DNA from: Streptomyces cinerochromogenes
GTDB lineage: Bacteria > Actinomycetota > Actinomycetes > Streptomycetales > Streptomycetaceae
Length of the DNA stretch: 64,000 bases
Direction of reading: 5' to 3'
Assembly: GCF_014648635.1 (NCBI RefSeq)
Contig: NZ_BMRM01000032.1
Coordinates: 1-64,000 of the forward strand
In this document: one piece after another, positions 29,582-37,269 of the stretch
Layout of the letters: the number at the start of each line of letters is the position of its first letter
Numbering within the stretch: the stretch's first letter is position 1
Position numbers and translations under genes: made by a program
The notes under the pieces: model-generated
What the model saw: only the letters and a program-made list of their open reading frames with translations
Told to the model about the DNA's origin: nothing
Database searches by the model: none

Positions 29582-30241
29582 ATGTCCACTCGGCGTGGGA
29601 CGCGAAAATGGTTCCCCTCGTGGATGCCTCGTCCCGTTGAGGCTGATGAGCTAGGGGATGTGCACCCCAGTACAGCCCCTCGGACCGCCCCGGACGGAGC
29701 AGTTCCGCATCCGGACGACGCTGCCGGGCTCGACGCCGAGCTGGCAGCGGTGGTCGCCGGTGCCCGCCGCCGGGCCGTGCGGGACGGGGACCGGCACACC
29801 GACACCGCCCATCTCCTCCACGCCCTGCTGGAACACGACCCCGAGGTCCGGGCCGCCGTCGGCGGACCGCAACGGCTCGCCCGCCTCCTCGGCTACCTCG
29901 TGCAGCGCAGCATCGGCTACGGCCTGCGGTGGCAGGCCGGGGTGGAGGACTCCGGCGCGCTCCCCCTCGTACCCGCCCCGGCCGCTCCCGCCGACCCATC
30001 GGGCGGGGTTGCCGACGGTTGGTCTCCCGCCGCGGCAGCCGCGCTCGCGGACGCGGCTGCCCGCGCCCGGCGCCGGGGCGCACCCCGGGTCGGCGGTACC
30101 GACCTGCTCGCCGCGCTCGTCGCGGACCCGCGGTCCCGGGCCGTCGAGGTACTGGAACGGGCCGGCATCCCGGCCCGCGAGCTGTCGGCGCGGATCGAGG
30201 CGGGAGCCGGCGGGTACGCCGACGACGGCGCGGCCCGCTGA
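29582..30241 (+). CDS. Stand-alone Clp N-terminal (double Clp_N) domain protein
   Basis: About 219 residues. After a variable N-terminus the sequence carries two Clp_N-type repeats. The first is RDGDRHTDTAHLLHALLEHD. The second, after a Pro/Ala linker, is RRGAPRVGGTDLLAALVADP. There is no AAA+ ATPase module, so it cannot unfold proteins itself and may act as an adaptor or decoy for ClpC/ClpP recognition. The start is uncertain: ATG 29582 has GAGG five bases upstream, but GTG 29660 also opens near conserved sequence. Confidence 0.72.
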   Translation: MSTRRGTRKWFPSWMPRPVEADELGDVHPSTAPRTAPDGAVPHPDDAAGLDAELAAVVAGARRRAVRDGDRHTDTAHLLHALLEHDPEVRAAVGGPQRLARLLGYLVQRSIGYGLRWQAGVEDSGALPLVPAPAAPADPSGGVADGWSPAAAAALADAAARARRRGAPRVGGTDLLAALVADPRSRAVEVLERAGIPARELSARIEAGAGGYADDGAAR

Positions 30242-30324
30242 CCGCCTGGGCATCCGGCGGTCCACCAGCTGAGACAGGTGTCACCGGGGATGACGCTCCT
30301 GTCGGTGCCTGTCATCATGTGCCG

Positions 30325-31323
30325 GTGCATACGTCTGTGAGCAGTCACCACAGCCCCGGCAAGGGAGCCGGGCTCGGTCTCGCGATCGTGTCGGCGCTGG
30401 CCTTCGGCGGTTCCGGAGTGGCCGCCAAGCCGTTGATCGAGGCGGGGCTCGAACCGCTGCACGTGGTGTGGTTGCGGGTGGCGGGCGCCGCCCTGGTGAT
30501 GCTGCCGACAGCCGTACGGCACCGGGTCCTGCCCCGCCGCCGGCCCGCGCTGCTCGCCGGGTTCGGACTGCTCGCCGTCGCCGGTGTCCAGGCCTGCTAC
30601 TTCGCCGCGCTGTCCCGCATACCGGTCGGCGTGGCCCTGCTCGTCGAGTACCTGGCCCCCGCCCTGGTGCTGGGCTGGGTGCGGTTCGTGCAGCGGCGGC
30701 CCGTCACCCGTGCCGCCGCGTTCGGCGTGGTCCTCGCGGCAGGCGGCCTCGCCTGTGTGGTCGAGGTCTGGTCCGGGCTGAGCTTCGACGCGCTGGGCCT
30801 GGTCTTCGCCCTCGGCGCCGCCTGCTGCCAGGTCGGCTACTTCGTCCTGTCCGACCAGGGCAGCGACGCGGGCGACGCGGCGCCGGACCCGCTCGGTGTC
30901 ATCGCGTACGGCCTGCTCGTCGGCGCCGCCGTGCTGACGGTCGTGGCCCGGCCCTGGAGCATGGACTGGTCGGTGCTCGCCGGCTCCGCGGACATGGGCG
31001 GCACCGCCGTACCGGCCGCCGCCCTGCTCGCCTGGATCGTGCTGGTCGCCACCGTGATCGCGTACGTCACGGGCGTCCTGTCCGTGCGCCGGCTGTCGCC
31101 GCAGGTCGCCGGTGTCGTCGCCTGCCTGGAGGCGGTCATCGCGACCGTGCTGGCCTGGGTGCTGCTCGGCGAGCACCTGAGCGCGCCGCAGGTCGCCGGT
31201 GGCGCGGTCGTCCTGGCCGGCGCGTTCATCGCCCAGTCCTCCACCCCGGCCAAGGGCTCCCCGGAACCGGTCGCCTCAGGCGGCGCGGAAAGGGAGTTGT
31301 CCGCCCGGGGCACCGCCGCCTAG
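30325..31323 (+). CDS. EamA (DMT superfamily) transporter 1
   Basis: A 332-residue membrane protein with ten predicted helices in two homologous EamA halves (first about residues 12-150, second about 160-305). Typical signatures are FGGSGVAAKPLIEAGLEPL near the start and SPQVAGVVACLEAVIATVLA in the second half. EamA proteins export amino acids and metabolites (RhtA, YdcZ types). No ribosome site precedes GTG 30325 or 30319, so translation may be leaderless. It is followed by another EamA gene on the same strand. Confidence 0.88.
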   Translation: MHTSVSSHHSPGKGAGLGLAIVSALAFGGSGVAAKPLIEAGLEPLHVVWLRVAGAALVMLPTAVRHRVLPRRRPALLAGFGLLAVAGVQACYFAALSRIPVGVALLVEYLAPALVLGWVRFVQRRPVTRAAAFGVVLAAGGLACVVEVWSGLSFDALGLVFALGAACCQVGYFVLSDQGSDAGDAAPDPLGVIAYGLLVGAAVLTVVARPWSMDWSVLAGSADMGGTAVPAAALLAWIVLVATVIAYVTGVLSVRRLSPQVAGVVACLEAVIATVLAWVLLGEHLSAPQVAGGAVVLAGAFIAQSSTPAKGSPEPVASGGAERELSARGTAA

Positions 31324-31333
31324 AGTCCGGGCC

Positions 31334-31375
31334 ATGCCGCACAACGCACTCGTCCTTCCGCCCCCGGCCGCCTGA
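31334..31375 (+). other. Possible 13-codon upstream ORF with a Pro-Pro-Pro run
   Basis: A short frame reads MPHNALVLPPPAA and stops at 31373-31375. It starts 8 bases after the EamA-1 stop and is followed by two GC-rich hairpins before EamA-2. Three prolines in a row slow ribosomes, so it could be a leader peptide, but there is only weak ribosome-site sequence. It may equally be chance. Confidence 0.3.
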
Positions 31376-31393
31376 GGCGGGCCTCCGGTCATC

Positions 31394-31417
31394 GCCCGGC
31401 GCACACACGCGCCGGGC
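31394..31417 (+). terminator. Hairpins between the two EamA genes
   Basis: GCCCGGCGC (31394-31402) pairs with GCGCCGGGC (31409-31417). A second hairpin, CCCCGCC/GGCGGGG, lies at 31451-31466. Neither has a T tract. They may terminate EamA-1 transcription or act with the short upstream ORF as an attenuator. Confidence 0.5.
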
Positions 31418-31515
31418 TGGACGGTGCTGCCCGCAGAAGAAGTCCGTGCGCCCCGCCGAGGCGGGGACGCAACCGAACTTCGCACGTACGCGTGCGCTTC
31501 TGCGGAGAGATTCCC

Positions 31516-32529
31516 TTGCCGACGTCGCATTCGTCGCACCCCGCGTCCGGCCTGCCCGTCGGGCGTGGCCTGCTGTATCTGATCGTCACCGGTGCCGCCT
31601 GGGGCACCGCGGGCGCCGCCGCCTCGCTGGTCTACCGGGCCAGTGACCTGGGCGCCTTCGCCCTCTCCTTCTGGCGCTGCGCGCTGGGCCTGGCCCTCCT
31701 CTCGGCCGGCCGGCTGCTGCGCCCGCGCGCCCGCCGTACGGCCGCAGCCAGAACCGCAGCCACAGCCACGGCTGCGACCACGTCGACGGCCGCGGCCACG
31801 GCCGGGTCCACGCGCCGCTGGATCACGCGGGCCCTGGCCACCGGGCTCGGTCTCGCCGTGTTCCAGACCGCGTACTTCGCGGCCGTGGCGTCGACCGGGC
31901 TGGCCGTGGCCACCGTCGTGACCCTCGGCGCGGGCCCCGTGCTCATCGCGCTCGGGGCCCGGGTGCTGCTCGGCGAGCGGCTCGGCGCGGGCGGTGTCAC
32001 GGCGGTCGCCGGTGCGCTCGCCGGGCTGGCCGTGCTCACCCTCGGCGGCTCGGCCGCGACCGTCCGTCCGGCGGGTGTGCTGTCGGCCCTGGCCTCGGCG
32101 GCGGGCTACGCCGTCATGACCCTGCTCACCCGCTGGTGGGGCAGGGACGGCGGCACGGACGCCGGGGGCGCCACGGTGGGGGCCTTCACGGTGACCAGCC
32201 TGTGCCTGCTGCCGTTCGCGGTGCACGAGGGGCTGCTCCCGCACACGGCCCACCCGGTCCGGCTGCTGTGGCTGCTGCTCTACATCGCCGCCGTGCCCAC
32301 GGCCCTCGCCTACGCCCTCTACTTCGCCGGAGCCGCCGTCGTCCGGTCCGCGACCGTCTCCGTGATCATGCTGCTGGAGCCGGTGACCGCGGCCGTGCTC
32401 GCCGTCGTCCTGCTCGGCGAACGGCTCACGCCGGCCACGGTGGCCGGCACCGCGCTGCTGCTCGGAGCCGTCGCGGGCCTCGCCGTGAGCGAGGCCCGCG
32501 ACGGCCGGCGGGACGCGGTCCCGGTGTGA
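31516..32529 (+). CDS. EamA (DMT superfamily) transporter 2
   Basis: A 337-residue, ten-helix EamA protein. The first half begins GLLYLIVTGAAWGTAGAAAS and the second half ends in SVIMLLEPVTAAVLAVVLLG. Between helices 2 and 3 lies an unusual Ala/Thr-rich insertion of about 30 residues built from simple GCC/ACC repeats. TTG 31516 was chosen because GGAGAG lies 6 bases upstream; GTG 31492 is in frame and possible. It is probably an amino-acid or metabolite exporter of unknown substrate. Confidence 0.86.
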   Translation: MPTSHSSHPASGLPVGRGLLYLIVTGAAWGTAGAAASLVYRASDLGAFALSFWRCALGLALLSAGRLLRPRARRTAAARTAATATAATTSTAAATAGSTRRWITRALATGLGLAVFQTAYFAAVASTGLAVATVVTLGAGPVLIALGARVLLGERLGAGGVTAVAGALAGLAVLTLGGSAATVRPAGVLSALASAAGYAVMTLLTRWWGRDGGTDAGGATVGAFTVTSLCLLPFAVHEGLLPHTAHPVRLLWLLLYIAAVPTALAYALYFAGAAVVRSATVSVIMLLEPVTAAVLAVVLLGERLTPATVAGTALLLGAVAGLAVSEARDGRRDAVPV

Positions 32530-32547
32530 GGGGGGGGAGCCGCGCCG

Positions 32548-33228
32548 TTACCGCGCCGCCAGGTAGTCCGGCAGCTCGATGCCGGGCGTCAGGTCGGCGT
32601 TGGGGACCGGGGCGTCGTAGCCCTTGCGGAGCGGGACGACCCCGGCCCAGTGCGGCAGCGAGAGGTCGTCCGGCTCGTCGTTGGCGCCGCCGGTGCGGAC
32701 CTTCGCCGAGACCTCCTCCAGGTCCAGGCGGATGACGGCGGTGGCGGCCAGCTCCTTCTTGTTCGCGGGCCGGGAGTCGGCGGCCCGGCCCGGGACGACG
32801 TGGTCGACCAGCGCGTCCAGGGCGAGGCGCCGCTCCTCGGGGTCGGTGACCTCGTGCGCGATGCCGTGCACCACGACCGAGCGGTAGTTGATCGAGTGGT
32901 GGAAGGCGGAGCGGGCCAGCACCAGACCGTCGACGTGGGTCACCGTCAGGCACACCGGCAGACCGGGGTCGGTCTGGCCGGTCATCCGCAGCGGGCGCGA
33001 ACCGGTGGACCCGTGGACGTACAGCCGCTCGCCGACCCGGCCGTACAGCGTCGGCAGCACCACCGGGGCGCCGTCCCGGACGAAGCCGAGGTGGCAGACG
33101 TACCCCTCGTCCAGGATGGCGTGCACCAGCTCCCTGTCGTACGACGCCCGGTCGGCGGAGCGCGTGGGCACGGTCCGGTCGGTCGGCTGGTAGGCGGTGG
33201 CCCGGGTGTCCTCGGTCGTGCCCTGCAT
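32548..33228 (-). CDS. Pyridoxamine-5-phosphate-oxidase-like flavin-binding protein
   Basis: A 226-residue split beta-barrel protein of the flavin-nucleotide-binding type. Typical segments are ILDEGYVCHLGFVRDGAPVV, LYVHGSTGSRPLRM, and the FHHSINYRSVVVHG strand whose His/Ser/Arg contact FMN in related structures. The ATG has GAGGGG upstream. It is divergent from a MocR regulator, with a direct-repeat operator between, so MocR with PLP probably controls it. Substrate unknown. Confidence 0.85.
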   Translation of the reverse strand: MQGTTEDTRATAYQPTDRTVPTRSADRASYDRELVHAILDEGYVCHLGFVRDGAPVVLPTLYGRVGERLYVHGSTGSRPLRMTGQTDPGLPVCLTVTHVDGLVLARSAFHHSINYRSVVVHGIAHEVTDPEERRLALDALVDHVVPGRAADSRPANKKELAATAVIRLDLEEVSAKVRTGGANDEPDDLSLPHWAGVVPLRKGYDAPVPNADLTPGIELPDYLAAR

Positions 33229-33264
33229 GGTGATCCCCTCGACGGCGGCGGACTGTGCACCGAT

Positions 33265-33297
33265 CTTTGTACTAGTGCATAATGTTCTTTGTGCTAG
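33265..33297. promoter_or_regulatory. MocR-type direct-repeat operator
   Basis: CTTTGTACTAG (33265-33275) recurs with one change as CTTTGTGCTAG (33287-33297), exactly 22 bp apart, two helical turns. This spacing of direct repeats is typical of MocR-family sites. The second copy overlaps the start of the MocR gene, and the first lies in the shared promoter region, so both genes could be controlled from here. Confidence 0.75.
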
Positions 33298-34622
33298 GAG
33301 AATATCGGATCACCGGGCGGGGCGCAGCCGAGATCGCCGCCAGCGTCGAGCAGGCGGTCGGCGCGGGGCAGCTGCAGCCTGGGCAACCACTGCCGCCCAT
33401 GCGGGAGTTGGCGGACCGGCTGGGGGTGAACCCGAACACGGTCGCGGCCGCCTACCGCACGCTGCGTGAGCGCGGGGTGATCGAGACGGCCGGGCGCCGG
33501 GGGAGTCGTGTCCGCCCCAGGCCGGCCACCACCGGCCGGGAGCAGCTGCGGGTGGAGGTGCCGCCCGGTGGCCGTGACCTCTCCACGGGCAACCCGGACC
33601 CGGCCCTGCTGCCCCGCCTGGCCCCGGCCCTCGCCGCGGCGGCCGAGCGGAGCGACGGCCGTCCCGTCCTCTACGGCGACGACCCCGTGGACGCCGGCCT
33701 CGCCCGCGTCGCCCGCGCCGAACTGGACGCCGACGGCGTCCCCGCGGGCCCGCTGACCGTGACCTCCGGCTCCCTGGACGCCATCGAACGCCTCCTCGCC
33801 GCGCACCTCCGCCCCGGCGACACCGTCGCCGTCGAGGATCCCGGCTGGGGCAGCCTCCTCGACCTCGTTCCCGCCCTCGGTCTGCACACGGCCCCGGTCG
33901 GCGTGGACGACGACGGACCGCGCGCGGACGATCTGCGCCGCGCCCTGGAGTCCGGGGCCCGCGCCGTGATCGTGACCGACCGGGCCCAGAACCCGACCGG
34001 CGCCTCGGTGACCGCCACGCGCGCGCGTGCCCTGCGCGCCGTGCTGCGCGACCACCCGGAGACCCTGCTCATCGAGGACGACCACGGCCACGGCATCGTC
34101 GACCTGCCCCTGCACCCCCTCGCGGGCACCACCCGGCACTGGGCCTTCGCCCGCTCCGCCGCCAAGGCCTACGGCCCCGACCTGCGACTCGCCGTCCTCA
34201 CCGGGGACCCCGTCACCGTCGACCGGGTCCGGGGCCGCCAGCGCCTCGGCCCCGGCTGGGTGAGCCTGCTGCTGCAACGGACCGTGGCCCACCTGTGGAC
34301 GCGCGGCGCGGTGGACCGGGCGGCGGTGGCGGAGTCGTACCGAACCCGCAGGGAGGGGCTGGTCGACGCGCTGGCGGAGCGGGGTGTCGTCGCCCACGGC
34401 CGCAGCGGCATGAACGTCTGGGTGCCGGTCCCCGACGAGACGGCCGCGGTGGCCCGGCTCGTCCAGGCGGGCTGGGCGGTGGCCCCGGGAGCCCGCTTCC
34501 GTCTGGCCTCCCCCCAGGGCGTCCGCGTCACGGTCTCACCGCTCACCGAGGAGGACATCGCCCCGCTGGCCGACGCGGTGGCTGCGGCCGTACGCCCGTC
34601 TCCGGCCCGCGCGTACGGCTGA
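33282..34622 (+). CDS. MocR-family regulator (GntR HTH fused to aminotransferase-like domain)
   Basis: A 446-residue protein. Residues 1-75 form the GntR winged helix (GQPLPPMRELADRLGVNPNT, YRTLRERGVIETAGRRGSRV). The rest has the fold-type I aminotransferase shape, with the PLP aspartate/tyrosine region IEDDHGHGI and the PLP-binding lysine in SAAKAYGPDLRLAV. MocR proteins bind PLP as effector, as in PdxR. The divergent PNPOx-like gene fits vitamin-B6 or flavin control. The ATG lies very close to the predicted promoter and inside the operator, so it may be leaderless and autorepressed. Confidence 0.9.
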   Translation: MFFVLGEYRITGRGAAEIAASVEQAVGAGQLQPGQPLPPMRELADRLGVNPNTVAAAYRTLRERGVIETAGRRGSRVRPRPATTGREQLRVEVPPGGRDLSTGNPDPALLPRLAPALAAAAERSDGRPVLYGDDPVDAGLARVARAELDADGVPAGPLTVTSGSLDAIERLLAAHLRPGDTVAVEDPGWGSLLDLVPALGLHTAPVGVDDDGPRADDLRRALESGARAVIVTDRAQNPTGASVTATRARALRAVLRDHPETLLIEDDHGHGIVDLPLHPLAGTTRHWAFARSAAKAYGPDLRLAVLTGDPVTVDRVRGRQRLGPGWVSLLLQRTVAHLWTRGAVDRAAVAESYRTRREGLVDALAERGVVAHGRSGMNVWVPVPDETAAVARLVQAGWAVAPGARFRLASPQGVRVTVSPLTEEDIAPLADAVAAAVRPSPARAYG

Positions 34623-34665
34623 GCGCGTGTGCGTACGGCCGGACACCTCGCGCTGCCGTGCCGTC

Positions 34666-34697
34666 GAGGCCCGGCCGGCCTGACCCGCCCGGGCCTC
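34666..34697. terminator. Terminator between MocR and EamA-3 genes
   Basis: GAGGCCCGG (34666-34674) pairs with CCGGGCCTC (34689-34697), then TCTTCC. The genes on either side converge. Confidence 0.65.
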
Positions 34698-34775
34698 TCT
34701 TCCGGATCATGCCTCGGGCGGGGTGGACGATGGCCGACGTGGCGCGCGTGACGGAGGTGCCGGTCGAGCAGACCG

Positions 34776-35717
34776 TCACGCGCTCCTGCCGCGCACCTGG
34801 GTGAGTGCCGCTCCCGCGAGGACGATCACCGCTCCCACCGGCGTGGTCCACCGCAGCGACTCCCCGAGGATCGCCACCCCCGCGGCCGTGGCGATGACGG
34901 GAATGAAGTAGGTGACCATCTGGGCGGTGGTGGGGCCGACTTCCGCGACGAGTCCGTACTGGATCAGCACCGCCAGTCCGGTCCCCAGCGCTCCCAGCGC
35001 CGCGACGGCCAGCAGCGGCACCGGGGAGAAGTGGTCCGGGGCGCTGGTGAACAGCGGGGTCACCACGGCCAGCTGGACGGTGGCCAGCAGCAACTGGCCC
35101 CCGGTCATCGACAGGTGGGAGTTCCCGGTGCCGGCCAGGGTGCGCCGGACGTAGATCCACCCCACCGGGTAGCTCAGCGAGGCCAGGAGCGCCATCGCCG
35201 TGCCCGTGGCGTCCAGGCCGTGGAAGCCCTGCCAGGCGCCGAGCACGGTGAGGACGCCCAGGAAGCCCAGGCCGAGGCCGGCGACGCGCACCCGGGTGGG
35301 GCGGTCCTCCGACAGGGCGACCAGGGAGAGGGCCATGCCCCACAGGGGGGAGGTCGCGTTGCAGATGCCGGCCAGGGTGGACGGGATCGTCAGCTCGGAG
35401 TAGGCGAACAGGGAGAACGGCAGGGCGTTCAGCAGGAACGCGGCGACGGCCATGTGCCCCCACAGCCGGGCCCCGCGCGGCAGCCGCTCCCGCTTCACCG
35501 CCATCGCCGCACCCAGCACCGCCGTACCGAACAGCAGCCGTCCGAGGGTGACCTGGAAGGGCGCGTACCCCTCGGTCCCCACCTTGATCAAGAGGAAGCT
35601 GAAGCCCCAGATCAGGGACAGGGCGCCGAAACGGAGCCGCCAGCCGAGGCGGGGGCGGGGGCCGGTGGTGGCGGGGGAGGAGGACCGGGTGCGGGACGCA
35701 GGGGTGACCGTGCTCAT
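34776..35717 (-). CDS. EamA (DMT superfamily) transporter 3
   Basis: A 313-residue, ten-helix EamA protein. The first helix region reads FGALSLIWGFSFLLIKVGTE and the second half ends in FIPVIATAAGVAILGESLRW. It is divergent from a LysR gene with 74 bases between, the classical arrangement in which a LysR regulator controls an exporter. ATG 35717 has GGAGG only two bases upstream, so the GTG three codons earlier may be the true start. Substrate unknown. Confidence 0.87.
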   Translation of the reverse strand: MSTVTPASRTRSSSPATTGPRPRLGWRLRFGALSLIWGFSFLLIKVGTEGYAPFQVTLGRLLFGTAVLGAAMAVKRERLPRGARLWGHMAVAAFLLNALPFSLFAYSELTIPSTLAGICNATSPLWGMALSLVALSEDRPTRVRVAGLGLGFLGVLTVLGAWQGFHGLDATGTAMALLASLSYPVGWIYVRRTLAGTGNSHLSMTGGQLLLATVQLAVVTPLFTSAPDHFSPVPLLAVAALGALGTGLAVLIQYGLVAEVGPTTAQMVTYFIPVIATAAGVAILGESLRWTTPVGAVIVLAGAALTQVRGRSA

Positions 35718-35778
35718 GGCCTCCACGATGCGGGACCGAACCTCGTAGCACAATCGAGATTTCTCGCCGGGTACCTCT

Positions 35779-35784
35779 TAGAAT
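35779..35784 (+). promoter_or_regulatory. -10 element of a leaderless LysR mRNA
   Basis: TAGAAT lies 7 bases before ATG 35792 with no ribosome site, so the transcript probably begins at the ATG. The intergenic stretch contains CGAGATTTCTCG (35755-35766), a perfect palindrome that could be the LysR site. Confidence 0.6.
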
Positions 35785-35791
35785 CGCTTAC

Positions 35792-36694
35792 ATGTTGAAT
35801 CTGGAGCGCCTGCGCACCCTCGACGCCCTGGCCCGGCACGGCTCCGTCAGCGCCGCCGCCGAAGCGCTGCACGTCACCACGTCCGCGGTCTCGCAGCAGC
35901 TGGGCAAGCTGGAGCGGGAGGTCGGCCAGCAGCTCCTCGCCAAGAACGGCCGGGGTGTCCGGCTCACGGACGCCGGCCGGCTGCTGTCGGAGCACGCGGC
36001 ACGCATCCTGTCGCAGGTCGAGCTGGCCGAGTCGGACCTGGAGGCGCACCGCGGCCAGGTCGTCGGCGAGCTGCGGCTGTCGGCCTTCCCCACCGCAGCC
36101 CGCGGCCTCTTCCCCGCCGCGCTCGGCGCGCTGCGCAGCGCACACCCCGGCCTGCGGGTGCGCTCCAGCGAGCTGGAGCCGGAGAACGGCATCGCCGGGG
36201 TCGTCCGCGGCGATCTCGACCTCGCCGTGGTCCTGGACTGGTACAACAAGCCGATGCCCGTCCCCGACGGCCTGGTCAAGGCGCCCCTGCTGGACGACCC
36301 GGCCGAGGTCGCCATGCCCGTCGGGCACCGGCTCGCGGACCGGGACGAGGTCGACCTCACCGAGTTCGCCGAGGACGAGTGGATCACCTGGGGCGAGGGC
36401 GAGTTCTGCCACGAGTGGCTGATGTTCACCCTCAGGTCCAAGGGTGTCGAGCCGATCGTCGGCCACCGCGCGGGCGAGACCCACACCCAGCTGGGGCTCG
36501 TGGCCGCCGGGCTGGGGGTGTGCATCGCGCCGCTGCTGGGCCGGCACCCGGTGCCCGACGGCGTGGTGCTGGTACCGCTCAGGCAGCACGTGCGCCGTCA
36601 TGTGTACGTGGTGTGGCGGGCGGACGCCGACCGGCGGCCCTCGATCCGCGCGGCCGTGGACGCCCTGCGCACGGCCGCGCGGAAGCTCGGCTGA
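35792..36694 (+). CDS. LysR-family transcriptional regulator
   Basis: A 300-residue LysR protein. The helix-turn-helix is LRTLDALARHGSVSAAAEAL followed by TSAVSQQLGKLEREVGQQLL. The effector domain starts at GELRLSAFPTAARGLFPAAL and has a typical two-lobed pattern. Its divergent neighbour is an EamA exporter, and a 12-bp palindrome lies between them, so the exporter is the likely target. The effector is unknown. The -10 element adjacent to the ATG points to leaderless expression. Confidence 0.9.
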   Translation: MLNLERLRTLDALARHGSVSAAAEALHVTTSAVSQQLGKLEREVGQQLLAKNGRGVRLTDAGRLLSEHAARILSQVELAESDLEAHRGQVVGELRLSAFPTAARGLFPAALGALRSAHPGLRVRSSELEPENGIAGVVRGDLDLAVVLDWYNKPMPVPDGLVKAPLLDDPAEVAMPVGHRLADRDEVDLTEFAEDEWITWGEGEFCHEWLMFTLRSKGVEPIVGHRAGETHTQLGLVAAGLGVCIAPLLGRHPVPDGVVLVPLRQHVRRHVYVVWRADADRRPSIRAAVDALRTAARKLG

Positions 36695-36700
36695 CCGCGC

Positions 36701-37171
36701 TCACGCCCCGCCCAGCTTCCGGAAGTCCCAGGAGACGATCTTCTCCGGGGTCAGCCGGGCCCACGCGTGCCGGCCGTCGTGCGGCATCTCGTCCAGACCG
36801 AAGTTCTTGCGCGCGAACAGCGTCTCCGCCGTGTCCAGTTCGGCGCACAGCTCGCCCGTGCGCGGCACCTCGCCCACGAACTCCACCCGGCCGGACAGCT
36901 CGACCCCGCGCAACTGGTCGTACTCCTCACCGGAGTCGACCACGACGGCCACCCGCGGATCCCGGCTCAGCTGGGCCCAGCGCCGGCTGCGCACCACCGA
37001 GTACAGCCACAGCGAGGTGCCGTCCCAGGCGAACCACAGCGCGCTCACGTGCGGCGTTCCGTCGGCCGAGACGGTCGCGACCCGGCAGGTGCGCTGACTG
37101 GTGAGGAACGCGTCCAGCTCGCCGGGTGTCATCATGATCCTCCGGCCCCGGCGCTGCTGAGTGACGGTCAT
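36701..37171 (-). CDS. PPOX-class flavin/F420-binding split-barrel protein
   Basis: A 156-residue protein of the pyridoxamine-phosphate-oxidase-like superfamily. Conserved strands are QRTCRVATVSADGTPHVSAL, LWLYSVVRSRRWAQLSRDPR and VELSGRVEFV. This length and pattern suit the FMN- or F420-dependent oxidoreductases common in actinomycetes. ATG 37171 has GAGGGGG upstream. It is divergent from the isochorismatase-like gene with palindromic sites between. Substrate unknown. Confidence 0.85.
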   Translation of the reverse strand: MTVTQQRRGRRIMMTPGELDAFLTSQRTCRVATVSADGTPHVSALWFAWDGTSLWLYSVVRSRRWAQLSRDPRVAVVVDSGEEYDQLRGVELSGRVEFVGEVPRTGELCAELDTAETLFARKNFGLDEMPHDGRHAWARLTPEKIVSWDFRKLGGA

Positions 37172-37195
37172 GCTGCCCCCTCTTCTCCCACGTCG

Positions 37196-37234
37196 TGTCA
37201 GAAAACTATGGTGATCCTCTGACATCACGTCAGA
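37196..37234. promoter_or_regulatory. Palindromic operator in a divergent promoter region
   Basis: TCTGAC-ATCAC-GTCAGA (37218-37234) is a perfect 6+5+6 palindrome. A further half, TGTCAGA (37196-37202), is inverted relative to the left arm. Three TCAGA/TCTGA elements in 40 bases between divergent genes suggest a repressor site. No cognate regulator is adjacent except the LysR gene 0.5 kb away. Confidence 0.6.
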
Positions 37235-37269
37235 AAAGAGAAGCCGTCGTCTTCAAGGGGGCGCGTGCC

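Noticed and set aside
29658..30272. A 204-codon frame on the plus strand beginning MCTPVQPLG
   Set aside because: It overlaps the Clp_N gene in another frame; its sequence is Pro/Arg/Ser-rich without any fold, whereas the chosen frame contains two Clp_N repeats.
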